DNA from: an uncultured Anaerolineae bacterium
GTDB taxonomy: Bacteria; Chloroflexota; Anaerolineae; Anaerolineales; UBA4823
DNA: 13,119 bases
Direction of reading: 5' to 3'
Assembly (NCBI GenBank): GCA_937129505.1
Contig: CAKZNJ010000392.1
Span: 1-13,119 of the forward strand
Below, piece by piece: positions 7,538 through 13,119 of this stretch (position 1 is its first letter; the number at the start of each line of letters is the position of its first letter). Position numbers and translations under genes: made by a program. A model generated the notes under the pieces. It ran no database searches, was not told where the DNA came from, and saw only the letters and a program-made list of their open reading frames with translations.

Positions 7538-8630
7538 AAAAGCTTTAGACCCATGGATAATCCCTGTGTGGATCACCCTTATCTTGTGTAGTTGTTTTGT
7601 TATGTTTACTTTGATAAAAGTTGATGGAGATATTTTTCAGTTTATTTTCATCGGCACGCGTTTTTCAGAAGGAGATCCACAAGGGAGTGAAGGATATGAT
7701 GGTCAATTTGGTTATTATATTGCAGTAGATCCAAACCCCCAGAGGGTGAAGCATCACTTAGATGTTCCTGCCTATCGCTATCAGCGAATCCTGCTGCCCT
7801 TGATGGCGAGAGCGCTGTCGCTGGGAAATGATCAACTGATCGCTTGGTGGTTAGTTATAATTCCCTTGCTTGGGCAGGTGGTTGGGGTTGCATTCGTGGC
7901 AAAGCTAATTCATGAGCTAGGCCAGAAACCCTTGCTCTCGCTGATTTATGGTTTGAGTGCCGGTTGTTTGCTTGCTATTCGGGTAGCATTGCCAGAACCG
8001 CTCGCTTATGCATTTGTAGCTGCAGCTGTCTATAGTTATTTTCATAAAAAGTATATACTCGGTGCCTCCTTACTCGGCTTAGCATTTTTTACAAAGGAGG
8101 TTACGATTGTATTTGGAGCAGCATTTCTGCTTTGGTTGTGGTTGCAAAGATTGTGGAAAGAGAGTTCTGTTTTGCTCGGAATGGGATTTTTGCCATTTGG
8201 ACTGTGGCAGCTCTGGCTTTGGCAAACCTTTGGCGTGATGGGAATTGCCAGCGGAGGGGCAAATGCGACCGGGTTCGAATGGATACCTTTCATGGGATTA
8301 TTTCGCATAGCAAGCTACAGTCTGGTTTACTTTTTAGCCATGTTGATAGTTTTTGCACCTCTTGTTGTTGTTCCTTCTCTTTGGGGTGCGTGGAATTCGT
8401 ATCGAGAAATCAGAGAAGGCTCAACCGATTTCATAACCATTGCTTTATTGCTCCATGCCTTAATGATGTTTTTTTTACCATTTTCGACCTATCGGGAAAC
8501 AGGTGGAATCTTACGGCTTTCTGTGGGTTTTGTCCTTGCCTTTTTGTTATATGTAGTTAAAGAAAACAAATCAAGGGCGAAGCGGTATTTACCATTTTGG
8601 CTGGTTTACAATGTTTTTTTGTTCCGATAA
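7530..8630 (+). CDS. Multi-pass membrane protein, GT-C-like, with YDGQFGYYIA outer-loop motif
   Basis: This 366-residue protein has a first TM at about 10-29, then a long polar loop carrying EGYDGQFGYYIA (54-65) and HLDVPAYRYQRILLP (76-90), followed by seven or eight hydrophobic segments. The D57-x-Q59 element and the following Arg/Tyr-rich block recur in uncharacterised actinobacterial and Chloroflexota membrane proteins that I regard as GT-C-like; this placement rests on motif recall and topology, not on an alignment. It is much shorter than the neighbouring paralogs and lacks their soluble C-terminal domain, ending in a basic tail after the last helix. The ATG overlaps the YfhO stop by eight bases, so the two are translationally coupled. 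Likely role: transfer of a lipid-linked sugar on the outer face of the membrane, but no substrate can be named. Confidence 0.72.
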   Translation: MYKKALDPWIIPVWITLILCSCFVMFTLIKVDGDIFQFIFIGTRFSEGDPQGSEGYDGQFGYYIAVDPNPQRVKHHLDVPAYRYQRILLPLMARALSLGNDQLIAWWLVIIPLLGQVVGVAFVAKLIHELGQKPLLSLIYGLSAGCLLAIRVALPEPLAYAFVAAAVYSYFHKKYILGASLLGLAFFTKEVTIVFGAAFLLWLWLQRLWKESSVLLGMGFLPFGLWQLWLWQTFGVMGIASGGANATGFEWIPFMGLFRIASYSLVYFLAMLIVFAPLVVVPSLWGAWNSYREIREGSTDFITIALLLHALMMFFLPFSTYRETGGILRLSVGFVLAFLLYVVKENKSRAKRYLPFWLVYNVFLFR

Positions 8631-8634
8631 GGAG
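8629..8634 (+). promoter_or_regulatory. Strong ribosome binding site fixing the MoxR start
   Basis: AAGGAG begins inside the preceding TAA stop and lies seven bases before ATG 8642. The alternative upstream ATG at 8597 would add 15 residues that overlap the previous gene and do not belong to the MoxR family, so 8642 is the start. Confidence 0.75.
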
Positions 8635-8641
8635 ACCGGTG

Positions 8642-9607
8642 ATGGATATCAGGGATATCAAGCCTTTGGCAGAGGGGTTGATTGAAAATATCGGAAAAGT
8701 AATTGTGGGAAAGACACGACCGATCAAGTTGGCGGTCATAAGTTTATTTTGTCAGGGACATCTATTAATAGAAGATGTGCCTGGGGTTGGAAAGACAATG
8801 TTAGCCCGCAGTTTGGCTAAAACTGTCGGCTTGAGCTTTAGCAGAATTCAATTTACCCCCGATATGTTGCCAAGTGACATCACTGGCGTTTCAATTTTCA
8901 ATCAAGAAACTCGCCAGTTTGAATTTCGCGCAGGCCCGATATTGTCCCAAATCGTCTTAGCTGATGAGATTAACCGAGCCACGCCGAAGACTCAAGCAGC
9001 TCTGCTAGAGGCAATGGAAGAGAGGCAAGTTACTGTCGATGGGGTGACTCATCACATACCCTCACCCTTTATGGTGATGGCTACTCAAAATCCGATCGAA
9101 TATGAAGGCACCTTTCCGCTGCCTGAAGCACAGTTGGATCGTTTTTTTATGCGCCTACAAATAGGCTACCCAACTTTAGAAGACGAAATTCGCATCTTGG
9201 ATGATCAGCAATTTCAACATCCGATTGAAACATTGGAGACCGTATGTAGCACTGAGCAACTTCTTGAGATACAGGAGACTATCAAAGGGGTTTATCTCTC
9301 GCAGGCGGTAAAACGTTATATTGTTACCCTTATTCGATACACACGTAACCAAGCGGAAGTATATCTGGGTTCTAGTCCGCGCGGGAGCATAGCATTAGCC
9401 CGGGCATCACAAGCAAAGGCAGCGATTGAGGGTAGAGACTATGTCTTGCCGGATGACGTCAAAGATCTAGCTGTAGAGGTGTTAAGCCATCGAATCATTC
9501 TAGCCCCTGCAGCTAGGTTGAGAGACTACAATGAGAGAGATGTTATTCTGGAAACCTTAAATAACGTTGCTGTTCCCGGAGGGGACCCGATGCGAAGGGC
9601 TGGATGA
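8642..9607 (+). CDS. MoxR-family AAA+ ATPase
   Basis: This 321-residue protein has a full set of AAA+ MoxR motifs: Walker A DVPGVGKT (45-52), Walker B IVLADEI (104-110) followed by NRATPKTQAALLEAMEERQV, sensor 1 ATQN (147-150), the LPEAQLDRFFMR block with R167 as likely arginine finger, and sensor 2 GSSPRG with R247. Length is typical. MoxR ATPases work as chaperones that mature or insert metal cofactors into protein complexes, usually with a von Willebrand-type partner; here the partner is the DUF58 protein whose ATG overlaps this stop by four bases (ATGA). The gene follows the four membrane proteins by 11 bases, so it is probably transcribed with them and may act on their complex. That last link is inference. 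The protein itself should be cytoplasmic; no signal or TM is visible. Confidence 0.93.
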   Translation: MDIRDIKPLAEGLIENIGKVIVGKTRPIKLAVISLFCQGHLLIEDVPGVGKTMLARSLAKTVGLSFSRIQFTPDMLPSDITGVSIFNQETRQFEFRAGPILSQIVLADEINRATPKTQAALLEAMEERQVTVDGVTHHIPSPFMVMATQNPIEYEGTFPLPEAQLDRFFMRLQIGYPTLEDEIRILDDQQFQHPIETLETVCSTEQLLEIQETIKGVYLSQAVKRYIVTLIRYTRNQAEVYLGSSPRGSIALARASQAKAAIEGRDYVLPDDVKDLAVEVLSHRIILAPAARLRDYNERDVILETLNNVAVPGGDPMRRAG

Positions 9608-10893
9608 ATACCCCTCAGAAAATCGTAATTGGTTTATTCCTTTTGTCTCTCCTGAGTGGGGTGATCAGCGGCGCTTCCCTTTATTACCGCTTAGCTTATT
9701 TTTGGGGTGGATTATGGATATTTACTTGGTTATACTCACGAATTGCCTTAAGGGGAATTGAATTCAAGCGGGTGGCGAGATACCATCGTTCTCAAGTGGG
9801 ACAAATATTCGAAGAGCGAATTGAAGTAACTAACCATTCAAGGCTGCCGCGGTTGTGGCTAGCGATCAGTGATGAATCGGGTATGGTGGGGGTGAAAGGG
9901 TCAAGAGTCATTAGTTACCTAAAATCTAAAGAAACGCGATCATACTTCGTGCGGACACGTTTGATAAAGAGAGGATATTATTCCTTGGGTCCAACTCGAA
10001 TTCTAGCAGGCGATCCTTTTGGATTATTTTCCGTTGAGAAGAATTTTCCGGCTAACGAGTATCTCTTAGTTTATCCAATGACCGTAGACCTAGAGGGGTT
10101 CCCTAATCCAGCTGGCTGGATATCAGGTGGAGAAGCCATCCGCCGCAAGACGCATCAAATCACACCAAACGCAGCAGGGGTACGAGAATACATCCCCGGT
10201 GATCCTATGAGTCGCATCCATTGGCTTAGCACAGCGAGACGTAATCGGTTGATGGCGAAGGAATTTGAATTAGACCCTTTAGCAGAGGTGTGGATTTGGC
10301 TGGATGCATCTAAAGGTAATCAATATGGGGAGCTAACCTACAAGATTGATTTTCATCCTCGAGAATTATGGAGACCAGTGGTGAAGTTGCCGATTGCCCC
10401 CACGACTTTTGAATATCAGATTGTAACCGCAGCATCGTTAGCAAAATATTTCTTGCGCTTGGGTCGGGCAGTGGGACTTGTTTCTAAAGGAAATAATTTT
10501 TATGTTTTACCTGCTGAAAGGGGTTACCGCCAGTTGGGTAAACTTTTGGAAGTATTTGCAATTCTTGAGGCGGAAGGAGACCTGCCGCTACCTGTACTGG
10601 TTGAAAGTCAGGGAAAACTTCTTCCGCGTGGCAGTACTGCAATCCTGATTAATGCCTCGCTCGATATGGGGTTGAGTCAGTCAGCTGCTTTACTCGCGGG
10701 TCTTGGCCATCGCCCTATCGCAATCTGGGTAGACCCAACGACTTTCGATAAGACGTTAGATAGAGAAATGGGAGAAAGACTTGTTGACACAATTCATAGT
10801 CAAGGTATTCCCTTTTTTATCATCCAGTGTGGAGATGAAATCCATAATGTTCTGTCGGCGAGGTCTTCATCTCCACTACAGGGTTCTTTATAG
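9604..10893 (+). CDS. DUF58 domain protein, MoxR partner
   Basis: This 429-residue protein has two N-terminal TM segments (about 6-24 and 30-46). A beta-rich region follows with the family signature GDPFGLF (136-142), and then REYIPGDPMSRIHWLSTARR (194-213), the DUF58 hallmark. The C-terminal half is von Willebrand A-like: a strand leading to WLDASKG (233-238), then an ASLAKYFLRLGRAVGLVS helix-strand. The metal-site sequence is D-A-S-K-G rather than D-x-S-x-S, so the second serine of a classic MIDAS is missing. DUF58 proteins pair with MoxR ATPases; the cytoplasmic part probably binds a client or the ATPase. The four-base ATGA overlap with moxR indicates coupled translation. The transglutaminase-like third gene that often follows is absent: the next gene is on the other strand six bases away. 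Confidence 0.9.
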   Translation: MNTPQKIVIGLFLLSLLSGVISGASLYYRLAYFWGGLWIFTWLYSRIALRGIEFKRVARYHRSQVGQIFEERIEVTNHSRLPRLWLAISDESGMVGVKGSRVISYLKSKETRSYFVRTRLIKRGYYSLGPTRILAGDPFGLFSVEKNFPANEYLLVYPMTVDLEGFPNPAGWISGGEAIRRKTHQITPNAAGVREYIPGDPMSRIHWLSTARRNRLMAKEFELDPLAEVWIWLDASKGNQYGELTYKIDFHPRELWRPVVKLPIAPTTFEYQIVTAASLAKYFLRLGRAVGLVSKGNNFYVLPAERGYRQLGKLLEVFAILEAEGDLPLPVLVESQGKLLPRGSTAILINASLDMGLSQSAALLAGLGHRPIAIWVDPTTFDKTLDREMGERLVDTIHSQGIPFFIIQCGDEIHNVLSARSSSPLQGSL

Positions 10894-10899
10894 ACCGGT

Positions 10900-11622
10900 T
10901 TATTCACTCAATTCAATGTATATTCGCTTATTGATCTTCCCCTTGCTTTTATAGTCGACCACGCGAATCCTGCCAATTTCAGCAGTGTTTTGAACATGTG
11001 TGCCACCATCCGCTTGTAAATCTAAACCGACAATTTCTACTACCCGAACGAATTGGATGCCTTCGGGCAGCAAATTGATTTTGGTACGGATTAGGTCGGG
11101 AATTTTAAATGCCTCGGCGCGTGGCAAAATCATTGTGCGAATAGGATGGTTCTTTTTGACCTCTTGGTTTACCGCATCTTCGATAGCAGTGACTAACTCT
11201 TTATGCATTGTTTCGAACTCAAAATCCATGCGACCCTTGAGTGGATCCATGTCCCCGCCAGTCACTGTGGCACCATAATCGCGAAAAATGACACCACAGA
11301 GAACGTGCATGGCGGAATGCGTGCGCATGAGTTGGTAACGACGCTCCCAATCAATCAAACATTCCACAGTATCTCCAATAGAGGGGAATTCGCTTACCGA
11401 ATCTAAGTAGAATAATACATCCTCTCCAATTTTTTTTACTTTTTGCACCGGAAGATAATTGTTTTTCCACACGAGATGTCCTGTGTCCGAGGGTTGCCCG
11501 CCACCCCCTGGATAAAAGACTGTTTGATCGAGAATCAAAGCATGATCTTCTGGAAAGATCTGAATTACACTCGCTACATTACTCTGAAGATAACTGTCGT
11601 TTTGATATAGAAGAGTGGTCAT
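10900..11622 (-). CDS. alaX: Alanyl-tRNA editing protein, AlaX type
   Basis: This 240-residue protein resembles the editing domain of alanyl-tRNA synthetase and lacks any catalytic aminoacylation domain. Visible motifs are FYPGGGGQPSDTG (36-48), the first zinc pair H102-x3-H106 in RTHSAMHVLCG, and the second motif DGGTHVQNTAEIG (205-217) with H209. AlaX enzymes hydrolyse Ser-tRNA-Ala or Gly-tRNA-Ala in trans, in the cytoplasm. The position four before H209, Cys in AlaRS and in many AlaX proteins, is Asp205 here. This may be a subfamily trait, so I do not read it as inactivation. The length fits the medium-size AlaX class. ATG 11622 has AGGAG (11633-11629) six bases upstream. The gene is monocistronic in view and converges on the DUF58 gene with only six bases between stops. 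Confidence 0.9.
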   Translation of the reverse strand: MTTLLYQNDSYLQSNVASVIQIFPEDHALILDQTVFYPGGGGQPSDTGHLVWKNNYLPVQKVKKIGEDVLFYLDSVSEFPSIGDTVECLIDWERRYQLMRTHSAMHVLCGVIFRDYGATVTGGDMDPLKGRMDFEFETMHKELVTAIEDAVNQEVKKNHPIRTMILPRAEAFKIPDLIRTKINLLPEGIQFVRVVEIVGLDLQADGGTHVQNTAEIGRIRVVDYKSKGKINKRIYIELSE

Positions 11623-11628
11623 AATTTA

Positions 11629-11633
11629 CTCCT
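11629..11633 (-). promoter_or_regulatory. Ribosome binding site of the AlaX gene
   Basis: AGGAG on the minus strand, six bases before ATG 11622. It is the clearest Shine-Dalgarno on this strand, in contrast to the leaderless zinc-ribbon gene at 1824. Confidence 0.7.
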
Positions 11634-11683
11634 AATTATTTGACGATGCTGCTGTAATGATTGTAATTGATTTTTCTATAAAT

Positions 11684-11719
11684 TATTTTCAAAACCCAAT
11701 CAGACGTTCTTTGAAAATA
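11684..11719. repeat. Perfect 10-bp inverted repeat in the divergent intergenic region
   Basis: TATTTTCAAA (11684-11693) and TTTGAAAATA (11710-11719) are exact inverted arms separated by 16 bases. A further direct copy of TTGAAAAT occurs at 11734-11741, overlapping the likely -35 box of the downstream deacetylase gene. The arrangement could be an operator for a dimeric regulator, but the sequence is AT-rich and chance is possible. Confidence 0.4.
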
Positions 11720-11733
11720 TTTGAGCAAAGGTG

Positions 11734-11760
11734 TTGAAAATCAAGGGGGTGGGATATAAT
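11734..11760 (+). promoter_or_regulatory. Probable promoter of the deacetylase-OsmC pair
   Basis: TTGAAA (11734-11739), a 15-base spacer and a perfect TATAAT (11755-11760). The start site would be near 11767, leaving a leader of about 14 bases. AAGG at 11767-11770 lies ten bases before ATG 11781. The short spacer weakens the call, while the consensus -10 supports it. Confidence 0.55.
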
Positions 11761-11780
11761 CGAAATAAGGATGCATCGGT

Positions 11781-12806
11781 ATGGAACAGCTTGTTTATTA
11801 TTATCCCCATGGTCATGAGAAGCATTATCAAGTTGGTCATCCAGAGCGCCCTGAGCGTGTGGATACGATCGTCCGCACTTTACAAGATAGCGGTCTCTGG
11901 GACTCGTTTCCGAAAGTCAAACCAAGCGAGATAGATTTAACAGCAATTACCTCAGTTCATTCTTTAGATTATCTCCGTCAGTTAGAGATTGCCTGTCGTC
12001 ATGGTGATCCGTTGGATATGGATACCTACACAACTCCCTCTTCATGGGAACTAGCATTAAACACTGCTGCTGGGGCTACGGCAGTTGCAGATGCTGTTTG
12101 GAGGCGGCAAGCCAAGCGAGGCTTTGCACTAACCCGCCCTCCGGGACATCACGCCACTTCTAAACATGGGATGGGATTTTGCTTGATTAACAATGTTGCG
12201 GTTGCAGCAGATTGGTTAATTCATGCGCATTCCGTTCAACGGTTGGCAATCTTGGATTTTGATCTTCATCATGGAAATGGTACACAAGAGATCTTCTGGG
12301 AACGGTCAGATGTTTTTTATATTTCCACTCATCAAATGCCGTTGTATCCAGGGAGCGGTTATTTGGATGAAATTGGCGGAGGGAAAGGTAAGGGATACAC
12401 TGCGAATTTTCCTTTGCCGCCAGGGTCTGGGGATATGGCCTTTCATAATTTGTTGAACGAGATTATTTTGCCCTTATTAAATCGGGTGCAACCCCAGATG
12501 CTCTTGATTAGCTACGGCTTTGATCCTCATTGGAGAGACCCTTTGGGGCATTTGCAACTCTCTGCCAGACAATATGGCGAGTTGATCCGCAGCTTAACAG
12601 AGTGGAGTGATGTCTTTTGCGAGGGTAAGATTGCTCTGTTTTTAGAGGGGGGGTATGACCTTGAATCAGCAAAGGCTTGTTCGATCGCTGTGGTCAAAGC
12701 GCTCCTCGGAATGGCTTTTGATGACTCCCTAGGTCCTGCTCCTCGCGAAGAAGGACGCTCGTGGATGAAACTTGTTGAGCAAGCAAAACAGATCTGGCAA
12801 ATCTAG
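11781..12806 (+). CDS. Histone deacetylase family protein (class II-like, bacterial)
   Basis: This 341-residue protein is a zinc-dependent deacetylase of the arginase/HDAC fold (COG0123). Visible motifs are HPERPERV near the N-terminus, ALTRPPGHHA with the catalytic His pair H123-H124, FCLINNVAVAA, LDFDLHHGNGT with zinc ligands D161 and H163, SYGFDPHWRDPLG with the third ligand D248, and FLEGGY with the transition-state Tyr292. All catalytic residues are present and length is normal, so it should be active. Bacterial members deacetylate acetylpolyamines, acetylated proteins or small molecules; which one cannot be read from sequence, so I give no symbol. ATG 11781 fits the family's usual N-terminus. 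An out-of-frame ATG lies ten bases upstream. The likely operon partner is the OsmC gene 16 bases downstream. Confidence 0.93.
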   Translation: MEQLVYYYPHGHEKHYQVGHPERPERVDTIVRTLQDSGLWDSFPKVKPSEIDLTAITSVHSLDYLRQLEIACRHGDPLDMDTYTTPSSWELALNTAAGATAVADAVWRRQAKRGFALTRPPGHHATSKHGMGFCLINNVAVAADWLIHAHSVQRLAILDFDLHHGNGTQEIFWERSDVFYISTHQMPLYPGSGYLDEIGGGKGKGYTANFPLPPGSGDMAFHNLLNEIILPLLNRVQPQMLLISYGFDPHWRDPLGHLQLSARQYGELIRSLTEWSDVFCEGKIALFLEGGYDLESAKACSIAVVKALLGMAFDDSLGPAPREEGRSWMKLVEQAKQIWQI

Positions 12807-12822
12807 TGATGTGAGGTTATTT

Positions 12823-13119
12823 ATGGGACAAATCCGGATTAAATGGGTAGAAGATCGATTGATGGTCGGTACTGATTCAAACAATAATTCGATTGTCATT
12901 GGACGAACTCAGACGGCAAATACCGGTGAAGGAGTGAAACCAGCGGAATTGCTTTTGATGGCAGCGGCTTCTTGTTCAGGCTATGATGTAGTCGAAATCT
13001 TAGAAAAGCAGCGTCAGCCTTTGCGCAATTTGGAAGTTATTTGTACTGGAAATCAAAAAAAGGAACCACCCTATTCCTTTACTGAGATGCATTTGCATTA
13101 TGTCCTTTACGGCGATCTT
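12823..13119 (+). CDS. OsmC/Ohr-family protein (partial, right edge)
   Basis: The first 99 residues are visible. An N-terminal beta sheet (MGQIRIKWVEDRLMVG) leads to KPAELLLMAAASCSGYDVVEIL (39-60). This is the OsmC-family helix that starts with the conserved peroxidatic cysteine, here C51. Family members reduce organic hydroperoxides or act in related thiol chemistry in the cytoplasm; the second active-site cysteine should lie beyond the window, so Ohr, OsmC and YhfA-like subfamilies cannot be told apart. The ATG at 12823 has GAGG (12813-12816) six bases upstream, and the gene begins 16 bases after the deacetylase stop, which suggests co-transcription. Confidence 0.87.
   Translation, partial: MGQIRIKWVEDRLMVGTDSNNNSIVIGRTQTANTGEGVKPAELLLMAAASCSGYDVVEILEKQRQPLRNLEVICTGNQKKEPPYSFTEMHLHYVLYGDL

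Noticed and set aside
8597..8641. Upstream ATG for the MoxR gene
   Set aside because: It lies inside the previous gene, lacks a ribosome site and adds residues foreign to the family; ATG 8642 has AAGGAG at ideal spacing.
10894..10899. Terminator between the converging DUF58 and AlaX genes
   Set aside because: Only six bases separate the stops and I see no GC-rich hairpin with a T-run on either strand nearby.
1..13119. CRISPR array, tRNA/rRNA, insertion sequence or phage signature
   Set aside because: I scanned for regular direct repeats, transposase motifs and cloverleaf-like ends and found none; coding density leaves almost no room for them.

Overview
The window is ordinary bacterial chromosome of about 45% G+C by eye, with genes packed on both strands and no gap longer than about 160 bases. 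There is no sign of phage, insertion sequences, CRISPR or RNA genes. The mix of families suggests a Chloroflexota bacterium, probably class Anaerolineae: several giant multi-pass GT-C-like membrane proteins, a YfhO-type protein, MoxR-DUF58, a COG1579 zinc-ribbon protein and a membrane-anchored NACHT-type ATPase. That placement is an inference from gene content; there is no marker gene here to prove it.

Layout. Bases 1-1824 (minus strand) hold a two-gene unit: a coiled-coil zinc-ribbon protein (COG1579 type), then, 12 bases later, an N-terminally membrane-anchored NACHT-type NTPase that runs off the left edge. A near-consensus sigma-70-type promoter sits so close to the first ATG that the mRNA should be leaderless. 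Bases 1932-10893 (plus strand) hold six genes joined by overlaps or gaps of at most 11 bases, so they form one likely operon. It contains two tandem paralogous GT-C-like membrane proteins, a YfhO-family protein, a fourth GT-C-like membrane protein, a MoxR AAA+ ATPase and a DUF58 protein. Bases 10900-11622 (minus) encode an AlaX-type alanyl-tRNA editing protein that converges tail to tail on the operon. From 11781 (plus) come a class I/II histone-deacetylase-family enzyme and, 16 bases later, an OsmC-family protein cut by the right edge.

How they may work together. The four polytopic proteins each carry a conserved motif in the first extracytoplasmic loop after TM1, as GT-C glycosyltransferases do, so the long operon probably modifies or builds a surface glycan or lipid-linked sugar. 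The MoxR ATPase and DUF58 protein at its end form a known chaperone-like pair that acts on membrane or periplasmic complexes, and may assemble or regulate that machinery. The transglutaminase-like gene often found with this pair is absent. AlaX removes Ser/Gly from mischarged tRNA-Ala. The deacetylase and OsmC genes look like small-molecule deacetylation and peroxide defence and are probably co-transcribed from a promoter at 11734-11760.

Most of this is recognisable biology. The parts most worth attention are the GT-C/MoxR-DUF58 operon, the membrane NACHT ATPase coupled to a zinc-ribbon gene, and the leaderless promoter.
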